This document shows positions 15,801 through 24,662 of a stretch of DNA of 64,000 nucleotides, one piece after another. The notes beneath the pieces are model-generated. The model was not told the DNA's origin. It saw only the letters and a list, made by a program, of their open reading frames with translations, and did not search any database. The first letter of the stretch is position 1; every line of letters starts with the position of its first letter. The DNA is from Bin5 sp965204525 (GTDB taxonomy: Bacteria; Chloroflexota; Anaerolineae; Caldilineales; Caldilineaceae), in NCBI GenBank assembly GCA_965204525.1, contig OZ241994.1, forward strand, positions 2,666,001-2,730,000. Direction: 5' to 3'. A program made the position numbers and the translations under genes.

Positions 15801-17612
15801 ATGAAACTGCTTTATCGAGTGACGGTACTCCTGCTATTGTTTGCTGTCTTGCTGGCGGCGTGCGGGGCCCCGGAAGAGCCTGCGGCCGCGGAGGCGCCGG
15901 CTGCAGAGGGCGAGAGCCAGACGGAGGAGATGGGCACGACGGAAGACTATCTCAATGCCTCGCGTGAGGAGACGGTGATCCTGGACCGGACGAGCCCGCT
16001 GCAGGGGGGTGATAACTGGAACCCCTACGTGCGGGGCAGTGCTGTCGGGTGGGGCTATACGGAGTTTTCGGATGTGCTGACGCTGTTGAACTACGGCAGC
16101 GGCGAAATCGAGAACTGGCTGGCTGAGTCCCTGACGCCCAACGAGGATCATTCCGTTTGGACGCTCAAATTGCGCGCCGGCATCACCTGGCAAGACGGTA
16201 CGCCGTTCACGGCCGACGATATTATCTTTTCGACCGAGCTGCAGATGAACAACGATGCGCTCGGCCAGCACTTCGCGTACCAGGAATGGATCGAGTCGGT
16301 CGAGAAGGTGGATGATCTGACGGTCATTTACAACCTTAAGAAACCGAATGTGCGTTTCAAGCTGGAGCGCTTCTCCGATAACATTTGCGGCGTCGACTAT
16401 TTTGTCCCCAAGCATATCTGGGAGAACGTGGAAGATCCGGCCACTTTCAAGAATTTCGACCTGGAGGCGGGGCTGCCGATGGGTACCGGCCCCTACAAGC
16501 TGGCCAAGGTCACTGAGAACGAGACGATTTGGGTGCGCAACGACAACTGGTGGGCTGCCGAAGTCGGTCTGAAGAAGCTGCCTGAGCCGAAGAAACTGGT
16601 CATGTCCTACACCGGCACCGAGGAAGTCCGCCTGGCGACCGCGATCGAGGACGACTATGACGGCCTGCACGACATCACATTCGGCTCGTTCCAGGCCTTG
16701 GTGGCGCAAAATCCCAACTGGATCGCTTTCCAGGATGAGATGCCGTTTGTCTGGCCCGACCCGTGCGCGCGCAGCCTCACGGTCAACAACTCAATCGAGC
16801 CGTGGAACGACAAGGATATGCGCTGGGTCCTAAACTATGTGATGGACCGTCAGCAGATCATCGATATCGCCTATGAGGGCACCTCGATCATGGGCCCGTA
16901 TCCGTTCCCGCTCTATCCTTCGATGCAGAAGTTCGCCGACCTGGTGCCGGCCGAGACGATCGCCAAGTTCACCCAGCCCAACGTGGCCGCAGCGGAGGAG
17001 ATCCTTCTCGCCAAAGGCTATGAAAAGTCGGGTGACTATTGGGAGAAGGACGGCGAAGAGCTGAGCCTTGAGATCCAGGTCTACGAGGGCATCAGCGAAC
17101 TGGAACGCGTCGCCGACGTCTTCGCCGAGCAGCTGCAGCGCTTCGGCATCAATGCCGTCAAAGTAAACCTGATCGGCGGCACCTGGGTCGAATACCTGGA
17201 CACCGGCAACTATGAGACACAGAGTGGCTGGCAGACCTGCGGCTCGATCGTGGAGCCATGGAATACGCTGCGCACACTACGCGCGGATGAAGTGCCTCCC
17301 CAGGGCGAACGCCACCAGCTGCCTCACTCCAACCGCTTCCGCTGGCATAATGCCGAGTTCACAGAACTGGTAGACCAGATCAGCGAGTTGGGTTGGGACG
17401 ATCCACTGTTGTTCGAGCTTACGGCACGCGCTCTGGAGATCTACTACGACGAGATCCCGGCCATTCCGACGGCCCAGTCCAAGAAACTGGTGCCCTTCAA
17501 CACCACCTATTGGACCAACTGGCCGACGATCGACAACTACTATCAGCGGCCGGTGATCTGGTGCCCGAGCTTCGTGGGCATCCTGCCGGAGATTGAATCG
17601 ACGAGCAAGTAA
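15801..17612 (+). CDS. Peptide-type ABC importer solute-binding lipoprotein (SBP family 5)
   Basis: 603 residues. Lipoprotein signal MKLLYRVTVLLLLFAVLLAAC with Cys21 as the lipidated residue, then an Ala/Glu-rich tether (AAAEAPAAEGE). The mature part has family-5 features: NPYVRGSAVGWGYTEFSDVL, LAESLTPNEDHSVWTLKLRAGITWQDGTPFTADDI, GTGPYKL and a C-terminal lobe with VEYLDTGNYE. It captures oligopeptides or other polar solutes (family 5 also binds nickel, opines and sugars) for the permeases that follow. The heptamer repeat/hairpin after its stop could lower read-through and set the usual excess of binding protein over permease. Confidence 0.88.
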   Translation: MKLLYRVTVLLLLFAVLLAACGAPEEPAAAEAPAAEGESQTEEMGTTEDYLNASREETVILDRTSPLQGGDNWNPYVRGSAVGWGYTEFSDVLTLLNYGSGEIENWLAESLTPNEDHSVWTLKLRAGITWQDGTPFTADDIIFSTELQMNNDALGQHFAYQEWIESVEKVDDLTVIYNLKKPNVRFKLERFSDNICGVDYFVPKHIWENVEDPATFKNFDLEAGLPMGTGPYKLAKVTENETIWVRNDNWWAAEVGLKKLPEPKKLVMSYTGTEEVRLATAIEDDYDGLHDITFGSFQALVAQNPNWIAFQDEMPFVWPDPCARSLTVNNSIEPWNDKDMRWVLNYVMDRQQIIDIAYEGTSIMGPYPFPLYPSMQKFADLVPAETIAKFTQPNVAAAEEILLAKGYEKSGDYWEKDGEELSLEIQVYEGISELERVADVFAEQLQRFGINAVKVNLIGGTWVEYLDTGNYETQSGWQTCGSIVEPWNTLRTLRADEVPPQGERHQLPHSNRFRWHNAEFTELVDQISELGWDDPLLFELTARALEIYYDEIPAIPTAQSKKLVPFNTTYWTNWPTIDNYYQRPVIWCPSFVGILPEIESTSK

Positions 17613-17615
17613 ACT

Positions 17616-17670
17616 GCAGTGGTCAGTGGTTAGTGATCAGTGGTCAGTAACGTCACTGGCCACTGACCGA
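17616..17670. repeat. Heptamer repeat array forming a hairpin
   Basis: CAGTGGT units (CAGTGGTCAGTGGTTAGTGA...) from 17617 to 17648 are followed by GTCACTGGCCACTGACC (17652-17668), complementary to them. The result is tandem repeat and stem-loop at once, placed between the binding protein and permease genes. Confidence 0.65.
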
Positions 17671-17683
17671 CACAATTCTGCTT

Positions 17684-18700
17684 ATGCGCGGTTTGACTAG
17701 AGAGTACGTTCTGCAGCGATTCTTGATGTATCTCCTGACCATCTGGTTGGGCTCTACGCTGATCTTCGTGATCCCGCGTCTGGCGCCGGGCGACCCGGTG
17801 AGCGAGATGGTAGGCCGTCTTTCGCTGGATGCGGGATACATAGAGAACGCCGACAAGTTGATCGCCAGCTGGAAGGCCCGTTTCGGGCTGGATGCCCCGA
17901 TTCATGTGCAGTATTTCCGGTACTGGGGCAACGTGTTTCGGCTCAATTTCGGGTATTCGTTGTCACACTTTCCAACCGAAGCGTGGACGATGGTCAGCAG
18001 TGCTTTGCCGTGGTCGCTGGGTCTCTTGACCGTGGCGACCGTGCTTTCCTTTTCGATCGGCGTGACCATCGGCTCGCTGATGGGCTGGCGACGCACGCCG
18101 CGATGGTTGCAGTTGATCCTGCCCAGCAGCTTGACCTTTACTGCGATCCCCTACTTCATGTTCGGCATTATGCTGATCTATCTGGTGGCATTTGAGCTGG
18201 ACTGGCTGCCAGCAACGGGGGCCTATTCGCGCAGAGTTGACCCCGGATGGAACCTGCCATTCATCAAGAATGTGCTCACTCACGCCATTCTTCCGGTGGT
18301 GTCGATTGTGCTGACCTCGATGGGGGGCTGGGCATTGGGCATGCGGGGTCTGATGATCAGCGTCAACAACGAGGACTACTTTTTGCTGGCGCAGGTCAAG
18401 GGGTTGTCGCCGGCGCGCATCTTCTTCCGTTACGGTGTGCGAAACGCGATCCTGCCGGCACTGACTGCGCTGGCGTTGGGCCTGGGTGGGCTGATCAGCG
18501 GGTCCATTCTGGTTGAATTCATCTTTGCCTATCCGGGAACCGGTTACACCCTTTACCAAGCGATCATCTCGCAGGACTATACGGTGACACAGGCGATCGC
18601 CAATCTGATTATCATGGTGACGGCAACGAGCGTTTTTCTGCTCGACCTGCTCTACCCTTTCATCGACCCGCGCATTACCTACAAGAGGAACATGCGCTGA
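17684..18700 (+). CDS. ABC importer permease, DppB/OppB-like
   Basis: 338 residues with six hydrophobic helices. N-terminal YVLQRFLMYLLTIWLGSTLIFVIPRLAPGDP is the classic DppB/OppB opening. The cytoplasmic EAA-type loop is MRGLMISVNNEDYFLLAQVKGLSPARIFFRYGVRNAILP, which docks onto the ATPase. The end, LLYPFIDPRITYK, is also typical. It forms the channel with the permease half of the next gene. Only 21 bp separate it from that gene, so they form one operon. Confidence 0.9.
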   Translation: MRGLTREYVLQRFLMYLLTIWLGSTLIFVIPRLAPGDPVSEMVGRLSLDAGYIENADKLIASWKARFGLDAPIHVQYFRYWGNVFRLNFGYSLSHFPTEAWTMVSSALPWSLGLLTVATVLSFSIGVTIGSLMGWRRTPRWLQLILPSSLTFTAIPYFMFGIMLIYLVAFELDWLPATGAYSRRVDPGWNLPFIKNVLTHAILPVVSIVLTSMGGWALGMRGLMISVNNEDYFLLAQVKGLSPARIFFRYGVRNAILPALTALALGLGGLISGSILVEFIFAYPGTGYTLYQAIISQDYTVTQAIANLIIMVTATSVFLLDLLYPFIDPRITYKRNMR

Positions 18701-18721
18701 GACAAGAGTTAGAAGAAACAA

Positions 18722-20701
18722 TTGGCTGTCGGACAACGAACCGTTGATGAAGAAACTACCCCGGCGCGCGGCTGGGGGTTGAATACGTGGGACTCCCCGT
18801 GGCTGAACTTCAAGTTCCTGCTGGGCGTCGCCATCGTCGGGCTGATCCTTCTGTTCGGCCTGTTGGGGCCTCTTTTCTGGGACACCGATCTGGCATACAC
18901 GGGCGCGGGTCCGCTGAACAAGCCGCCGGTGTGGGAGGAGGGGGGCCTGCCAGAACACCCCTTAGGAACCGAGAGTAACGGGCGCGATATGCTGGCGCAG
19001 TTGATCCTGGCTACGCCTTCTTCGCTCAAGGTCGGATTTCTGGCGGCGATCATCGGGATGGGCATCGGCATGGTGCTCGGTTCGATAGCCGGCTACGTGG
19101 GCGGATGGCCGGACCATATCATCCGCACGCTCAGCGACTCGGCGATTACGATTCCGGCGCTGGTCGTGCTGGTCGTGATCGCGTCCTATGTGCAGATGAC
19201 TGACACGACGGCGATGGCGCTGATCCTGGCGGCATTTGCCTGGCCAGGGCCGACTCGCCTGGTGCGCTCGCAGATACTTACTTTGCGCGAGCGCAGCTAC
19301 GTGCGGATGGCGCATCTTTCGGGGGCGTCGGCGCTGGAGATCATGTTCGTGGAGATGCTGCCCAACATGCTGCCGTGGCTGGCTGCCAGCCTCACCGGGG
19401 GCATTTCGGTGGCGATACTGGGTGCGACCGGGCTGGAGGTGCTGGGCCTGGGCCCGACGCGCGTACCCTCGTTGGGGTTGATCATCAACCAGGCGACGAC
19501 GAACGCGGCACTGGTGCGCGGGCTCGTGTGGTGGTGGCTGCCGCCGATCATCATCCTGATGGTTATCTTCGTGGGGTTCTTTTTGATGACGATCGGGTTG
19601 GATGAGATCGCCAACCCGCGCATCCGTCAGTTCAGCTCGTCGCGACGTGAGCGTACGGCGGAGGGAGAGGCGCCGGCCGTCGAGCATGAGGGTGGGGGTG
19701 TTGACGGCGAAGAGGATGCTGCCCTTGAAGTGGACGATCTGCACGTCCATTATTTCACGCCGCGCGGTGAGGTCATTGCGGCGAACGGTGTCAACTTCAA
19801 TGTGCGCAAGGGCGAGATCCTGGGGCTGGTAGGTGAATCCGGCTGCGGCAAGACGACAGTGGCGATGGCTGTTTTGCAGGTCGTGCAGCCGCCTGGCCGG
19901 ATCGTGCAGGGGGAGGTACGAATCGAAGACCGGGACCTGGTCAGCCTGTCCGGGAGGGAGCTGCGCGAGGTGCGCTGGCAGGATCTGGCCCTGGTGCCGC
20001 AGGGCGCCATGAACTCGCTGAATCCAGTCACGCCGGTCCGCGAGCAGATGGCCGATGCAATCCTGGCCCATGAGAACATCGGGCGCCTGGAACTTGAACA
20101 GCGCATTCTCGGCCTGTTGAACGACGTCGGGCTGCCGGAGCGAGTCATCGACATGTACCCCCACGAGTTGAGCGGCGGCATGAAGCAGCGGGTCTGCATT
20201 GCAATGTCGATTGCGCTCAACCCGCAGGTGATCATCGCGGACGAGCCGACGAGCGCGCTGGACGTGGTGGTGCAGCGGGTGGTGGCGCAGACGCTGCTGG
20301 AGGTGAAGGAGCGGCTGGGTGTCTCGATGGTTATGATCGGCCATGACATGGGCTTGCAGGCGCAGCTGGTAGACCGCATTGCGGTCATGTATGCCGGGAA
20401 TCTGGTCGAAGTGGCGCCGGTGGAATCGGCCTTTGCGGAGCCGCTGCACCCGTACACGCAACTGCTGATCGAATCGATCCCATCGATCAAAGAGCGCAAG
20501 CCGCTGAACGTTACGGAAGGGCTGACGCACGACCTGCGCAACCCGCCGCCCGGCTGTATTTTCCAGTTTCGCTGCAAGCATGTTGAGCAGATTTGCCGCG
20601 AGCGCCGGCCGGAGCTGGTGGAGAGAGAGGGTGATCACCTGGTGGCCTGCTGGCTCTATGAGCCGGAGCGCCAATCCTTGATCGAGTTGGAAGAGGCATG
20701 A
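18722..20701 (+). CDS. Fused ABC importer permease (DppC-like) and ATPase (DppD-like)
   Basis: 659 residues from a TTG at 18722, preceded by AGAAG; no better ATG or GTG is seen. Residues about 25-300 are a DppC-type permease: FKFLLGVAIVGLILLFGLLG, the EHPLGTESNGRDMLAQLI motif, and the EAA loop YVRMAHLSGASALEIMFVEMLPN. After a charged linker (SSRRERTAEGEAPAVEHEG), residues about 335-650 are an ATPase: Walker A GESGCGKT, signature LSGGMKQRV, Walker B VIIADEPTSALD, H-loop MIGHDMG. The Oligo_HPY tail carries the PGCIFQFRC...C pattern. Two normally separate chains are joined here; such fusions are known in some phyla. The stop overlaps the next start (ATGA). Confidence 0.9.
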   Translation: MAVGQRTVDEETTPARGWGLNTWDSPWLNFKFLLGVAIVGLILLFGLLGPLFWDTDLAYTGAGPLNKPPVWEEGGLPEHPLGTESNGRDMLAQLILATPSSLKVGFLAAIIGMGIGMVLGSIAGYVGGWPDHIIRTLSDSAITIPALVVLVVIASYVQMTDTTAMALILAAFAWPGPTRLVRSQILTLRERSYVRMAHLSGASALEIMFVEMLPNMLPWLAASLTGGISVAILGATGLEVLGLGPTRVPSLGLIINQATTNAALVRGLVWWWLPPIIILMVIFVGFFLMTIGLDEIANPRIRQFSSSRRERTAEGEAPAVEHEGGGVDGEEDAALEVDDLHVHYFTPRGEVIAANGVNFNVRKGEILGLVGESGCGKTTVAMAVLQVVQPPGRIVQGEVRIEDRDLVSLSGRELREVRWQDLALVPQGAMNSLNPVTPVREQMADAILAHENIGRLELEQRILGLLNDVGLPERVIDMYPHELSGGMKQRVCIAMSIALNPQVIIADEPTSALDVVVQRVVAQTLLEVKERLGVSMVMIGHDMGLQAQLVDRIAVMYAGNLVEVAPVESAFAEPLHPYTQLLIESIPSIKERKPLNVTEGLTHDLRNPPPGCIFQFRCKHVEQICRERRPELVEREGDHLVACWLYEPERQSLIELEEA

Positions 20702-21714
20702 CCCAGACCGCCAGAGTGGAACCGCTGCTCCAGATCAGGGACGCCTCGATGGCGTTTGGCGGCGGATTTCTGAGTTCGCAGCCGCCGCTGGTGGCGCTGG
20801 ACTCCTTCAGCCTCGACCTGCACGAATCGCCGGCCCAGATCACGACGATTGCGGGCGAGAGCGGCAGCGGCAAGACCACGCTTGCCAATCTCGTGCTCGG
20901 TTTTATCACGCCGACGCAAGGGCAGATCCTCTATAAGGGCGTTGACATCTCGCAGATGGACCGCAGGCAGCGGATGACCTACCGGCAGGAGGTCCAGGCC
21001 ATCTTCCAGGACCCGTACGAGGTCTTCAACCCCTTCTTTCGCATCCAGCACACATTCAACCTTGTCATGCGCCATTTTGCCCTGGCCCGCGACAAGGCAG
21101 AGAGACGTGATCTGATCGAGGACGCGCTCAACGTAGTCGGATTGCGCGGTGATGAGATCCTGGAGAAATATCCCCACCAGCTGAGCGGCGGTCAGCGGCA
21201 GCGGGTGATGGTGGCGCGGGCCTATCTGTTGCGCCCGCGGCTGATTGTGGCGGATGAGCCGGTTTCGGCGGTTGACGCTTCGCTGCGGGCCATGATCCTG
21301 GATATCATGCTGCGGCTGCGGGACGAGCACGGTATATCGTTTCTTTACATCACGCACGACCTGTCGACCGCCTACCAGATCGGCGACAACATGATCGTCC
21401 TGTTCCAGGGGATCACTGCGGAGACGGGGGACACGGGCCGGATTATCGAGAACCCGCAGCACCCTTACGTACAGGAGTTGATCAACTCGATTCCGGTGCC
21501 GGACCCGAAAATCAAGTGGGACACGGACATCAGATTGCCGGCCGAAGAGTCGATGCGAATGCAGGGCGCGGAGGGGACGCCCCGCGGCTGCCGCTTTTAC
21601 CCGCGCTGCCCGCACGGGATGGACGTTTGCCTCGAAAAGCAGCCGCCGCTGATTCCGGTTGAAGGGGATCATGCCGTGGCCTGTTATCTATATGAGGACG
21701 GGAATGAGGAGTGA
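20698..21714 (+). CDS. ABC importer ATPase, DppF/OppF-like
   Basis: 338 residues, its ATG inside the previous stop. Walker A GESGSGKTT, Q-loop IFQDPYEVFNPFFRI, signature LSGGQRQRVMVARA, Walker B LIVADEPVSAVD, H-loop YITHDLSTAYQI. The C-terminal oligopeptide extension ends with the CRFYPRCPHGMD-C pattern of cysteines. It pairs with the ATPase half of the fused protein to form the two nucleotide-binding domains of the importer. Last gene of the transporter operon; purine-rich repeats follow. Confidence 0.92.
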   Translation: MTQTARVEPLLQIRDASMAFGGGFLSSQPPLVALDSFSLDLHESPAQITTIAGESGSGKTTLANLVLGFITPTQGQILYKGVDISQMDRRQRMTYRQEVQAIFQDPYEVFNPFFRIQHTFNLVMRHFALARDKAERRDLIEDALNVVGLRGDEILEKYPHQLSGGQRQRVMVARAYLLRPRLIVADEPVSAVDASLRAMILDIMLRLRDEHGISFLYITHDLSTAYQIGDNMIVLFQGITAETGDTGRIIENPQHPYVQELINSIPVPDPKIKWDTDIRLPAEESMRMQGAEGTPRGCRFYPRCPHGMDVCLEKQPPLIPVEGDHAVACYLYEDGNEE

Positions 21715-21828
21715 GTGAATGGAAGTGAGAAGTGATAGAAAAATCTCCGCCTCCGCAGCGCTTCCTCCCGGACCGCCCGCCTGCTCTTGCACGCCGCCAT
21801 ACACGCCTACAACAGAAGGAGTCAGACG

Positions 21829-23061
21829 ATGACGTCTCCATTCACCGACTTTGACCTAATGCGGGATTTGCATCAGGACGGAGGTAAGATCGTGCTGCTG
21901 GTGATGGATGGTTTGGGCGGGCTCCCAGCAGCGCCCGGGGGAAAGACTGAATTGGAGGCGGCCGATACGCCTAATCTGGACCGGCTGGCCGCGGCCGGGT
22001 CGGTGGGGTTGAGCATCCCAATCCGGCCCGGAATTGAACCGGGGAGCGGTCCGGCGCATCTGAGCCTGTTCGGTTACGATCCGGTGCGATACATGATCGG
22101 GCGGGGCGTGCTGGAGGCGCTGGGGATCGGCTTTCCTCTCCGGGTGAACGACGTGGCCGCGCGCGGCAACTTCGCGTCGGTGGACGGGGACGGGCTGATT
22201 ACGGACCGGCGGGCGGGGCGCATCTCTACGGATGAGTGCGTCCGATTGGCGGCGAAACTGCGCGAGGCGAGCGCGGGGTTATTCGAGGACTGTGAGGTGT
22301 TTGTCGAGCCGGTGCAGGAGCATCGCTTCGTATTTGTTCTGCGGGGCGAGGGGCTGGGAGGCAGCTTGACGGACACGGATCCGCTGGCAGTGGGGAAGAG
22401 GCCGTTGCCGGTCAGGGATGAGAGCGGGAGCAACGCGGGCGCGCGTACGGCTGAACTGGTGAATCGCTGGGCGGTGCATGCACGCGAGGTGCTGGCCGAG
22501 GAGGCGCGGGCAAACAGCTTGAATTTGCGCGGTTTGGCGCAGGACCCCGGGCTGCCACTCTTCCCTGAAATCTTTGGGATGCGGGCGGGGGCGATCGCGG
22601 TCTATCCGATGTACCGGGGAGTGGCCAGCCTGGTGGGGATGGAGGCGATCCAGTTTGAGGGGGACCGCCCGCAGCATGAGATCGATGCGCTGGTTGACGC
22701 GTGGGACGAGTTCGATTTTTTCTTTGTGCACGTCAAGAAGACGGACAGTTACGGCGAGGACGGGGATTTCGACGCGAAGGTCCACGAAATCGAGGCGGTG
22801 GACGCGGAGATTGCGCGTATAGTGGAGCTGGGGCCGGGCGCGCTGATCGTTACCGGGGACCACAGTACGCCGGCGGTTCTGGGCAGCCATAGCTGGCATC
22901 CGGTGCCGACGCTGCTGTGGAGCCCGCATGCGATGCCGGACGGGGTCGGGAGATTCGGGGAGCGGTCCTGCGCGACCGGTCAGCTGGGGCATTTTCACGC
23001 AACGACGCTGATCCCGCAGGCGATGGCGCACGCGGGCCGGCTGAAGCGTTTCGGGGCGTGA
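21829..23061 (+). CDS. apgM: 2,3-bisphosphoglycerate-independent phosphoglycerate mutase, archaeal type
   Basis: 410 residues from ATG 21829, preceded by AGAAGGAG; an earlier in-frame ATG at 21787 lacks a ribosome site. It interconverts 3- and 2-phosphoglycerate in glycolysis using metal ions. Alkaline-phosphatase-superfamily marks: VLLVMDGLGG (metal Asp), EAADTPNLDRLAAAGSVG (nucleophile region), GSGPAHLSLFGYDP, FFFVHVKKTDSYGEDGDFDAKV and VTGDHSTPAVLGSHSWHPVP (metal His/Asp). The length suits the ApgM class rather than the 510-residue GpmI class. 114 bp after the transporter operon. Confidence 0.92.
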   Translation: MTSPFTDFDLMRDLHQDGGKIVLLVMDGLGGLPAAPGGKTELEAADTPNLDRLAAAGSVGLSIPIRPGIEPGSGPAHLSLFGYDPVRYMIGRGVLEALGIGFPLRVNDVAARGNFASVDGDGLITDRRAGRISTDECVRLAAKLREASAGLFEDCEVFVEPVQEHRFVFVLRGEGLGGSLTDTDPLAVGKRPLPVRDESGSNAGARTAELVNRWAVHAREVLAEEARANSLNLRGLAQDPGLPLFPEIFGMRAGAIAVYPMYRGVASLVGMEAIQFEGDRPQHEIDALVDAWDEFDFFFVHVKKTDSYGEDGDFDAKVHEIEAVDAEIARIVELGPGALIVTGDHSTPAVLGSHSWHPVPTLLWSPHAMPDGVGRFGERSCATGQLGHFHATTLIPQAMAHAGRLKRFGA

Positions 23062-23116
23062 AAGGGCAGTGGTCAGTGTTACTGCAGAGGTCTGGGATAA
23101 GGCGAATGTGGGCGGT

Positions 23117-23875
23117 ATGAGAGAGGATATCGTTAAGGCCGCGCGGTCTCTTTGGGCGGCTTCTGCGGTTGTGTGTCTGACGGGGGCGGGAGTGAGCGCG
23201 GAGTCGGGTGTACCGACTTTTCGCGACGCGCAGACCGGCCTGTGGAGCCGATTCAACGCGGAAGAGCTGGCATCTCCTCAGGGGTTTGAACGGGACCCGG
23301 GTCTGGTGTGGCGCTGGTATATGTGGCGGTTGGCGCAGTTGGAAGCGGCCTCGCCCAACCCCGGGCATCGTGCGCTGGCGGAGCTTGCAGGACTATGCGA
23401 ATGGTTCCTGCTGGTGACGCAGAATGTGGACGACCTGCACGAGCAGGCCGGCAGCTCGGACGTCCTTCACCTGCATGGCAGCCTGTTCAATTTCCGCTGC
23501 GCTGCGTGCGCGGCGCCGCACCAGTTGAGGGCGGAAGAGCGCCGGGCGGATTCGCCTCCCGCGTGCGGTCTATGCGACGACCTGGTGCGGCCGGATGTGG
23601 TGTGGTTCGGCGAGAGCCTGCCGTGGGATGCAGTGGAGGAGGCGGCTGCGGCGGCCCATGGTTGCGATGTGATGCTGGTGGTGGGTACGAGCGGGCTCGT
23701 CTATCCGGCGTCGCAGTTGCCGCTTGTCGCCAGACAGGCAGGGGCTACGGTGATTGACGTGAACCCGGAGCCGGGTCCTATCTCGTCGATTGCCGACATT
23801 TTTCTGCAGGGTAAGAGCGGGGAGGTGCTGCCGACGCTGGCGCGGGCTGTGAGAGAACACCGGGCAGACTTGTGA
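23117..23875 (+). CDS. Sirtuin-family NAD-dependent protein deacylase
   Basis: 252 residues from ATG 23117; a GTG at 23069 would add 16 residues and lies in a heptamer repeat. NAD motif LTGAGVSAESGVPTFRD, then LLVTQNVDDLHEQAG, the catalytic His in LHGSLFNFRC, four Zn cysteines in CAACAAP and CGLCDD, and VRPDVVWFGESLP and VGTSGLVYPAS for the Rossmann part. These fit the class III/U small bacterial sirtuins (CobB/SrtN-like). The tyrosine/arginine pair that marks desuccinylases (CobB) is not evident, so deacetylation is the likelier activity. 55 bp after apgM. Confidence 0.9.
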   Translation: MREDIVKAARSLWAASAVVCLTGAGVSAESGVPTFRDAQTGLWSRFNAEELASPQGFERDPGLVWRWYMWRLAQLEAASPNPGHRALAELAGLCEWFLLVTQNVDDLHEQAGSSDVLHLHGSLFNFRCAACAAPHQLRAEERRADSPPACGLCDDLVRPDVVWFGESLPWDAVEEAAAAAHGCDVMLVVGTSGLVYPASQLPLVARQAGATVIDVNPEPGPISSIADIFLQGKSGEVLPTLARAVREHRADL

Positions 23876-24023
23876 GTGGTTACCAGCGATTTTGGGCTAC
23901 GTGCGTGTCCGTTACTTGGCCTGCCTAGATGGGAAATTGGCCACGGCGCTTAGCGTTTCCTGTAATCCGGGTAGAGCGCGAATGAGGAGCGACAGAGAGA
24001 ATTGCCAGTGCAGGGAGGAAGAG

Positions 24024-24629
24024 GTGTCTGAGAACAGGTTAGAACTGGAGAGGGAGATCGCCAGTACCCTGGAAGAGCTGGACGAGACTCGACGGAAGTT
24101 GGTGGCGCTGCGACGCCGGTTGCCTCCGGAACCTGTAAGAGATTACGAACTGAGAGATGCAGACGGGCCCGTGAGACTCTCAGAGATGTTTGGTAACAGC
24201 GACGATCTCATCCTCGTTCACAATATGGGAACAGGATGCTCGAACTGCACGATGTGGGCCGACGAGTTCAACGGCGTGTGCCAGCATTTGCAGAGCCGGG
24301 CCGCGTTTGTGGTGGTGTCGCCTGACAGTCCGAGGGTACAGCAGGAGTTCGCGAGAAGGCGGAGCTGGCGGTTCCCGATGTACTCTGCAGAGGGCACGTC
24401 GTTCGTAAAGGATATGGGCTTCCAGTGGGAAGAGGAAGAGTTCATGTCCGGATACCAACCCGGGGTTTCTGTCTTTCGTAAGAAGGAGGACGACACGATC
24501 GTGCGCGTAGCGAAGGACTATTTCGGGCCGGGTGACCTGTACTGCGGCGTGTGGCACCTGTTCGATCTGCTGCCGGATGGTCCGGACGGTTGGGAACCGC
24601 TATTCGACTATAATATAATCAGCCAGTAG
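24024..24629 (+). CDS. DUF899 thioredoxin-like family protein
   Basis: 201 residues from GTG 24024, which has GGGAGGAAG at the right distance. A longer frame from 23892 gives an unconserved 44-residue start. A coiled leader helix (LELEREIASTLEELDETRRKLVALRRRLP) precedes the thioredoxin-like core: RLSEMFGNSDDLILVHNMGTGCSNCTMWADEFNG with a CSNC pair, then VVVSPDSPRVQQEFARRRSWRFPMYS and SVFRKKEDDTIVRVAKDYFGPGD. The family is related to AhpC/Prx-like proteins but its role is unknown. 33 bp before the VWA lipoprotein gene, so possibly co-transcribed. Confidence 0.85.
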   Translation: MSENRLELEREIASTLEELDETRRKLVALRRRLPPEPVRDYELRDADGPVRLSEMFGNSDDLILVHNMGTGCSNCTMWADEFNGVCQHLQSRAAFVVVSPDSPRVQQEFARRRSWRFPMYSAEGTSFVKDMGFQWEEEEFMSGYQPGVSVFRKKEDDTIVRVAKDYFGPGDLYCGVWHLFDLLPDGPDGWEPLFDYNIISQ

Positions 24630-24662
24630 ACGGAGGGGACGATAGCGACAAGGAAGGCAACG

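Noticed and set aside
18962..20674. 570-codon minus-strand frame opposite the permease-ATPase fusion
   Set aside because: His/Arg/Gln-rich composition typical of antisense of a G+C-rich gene; the plus strand has clear ABC motifs.
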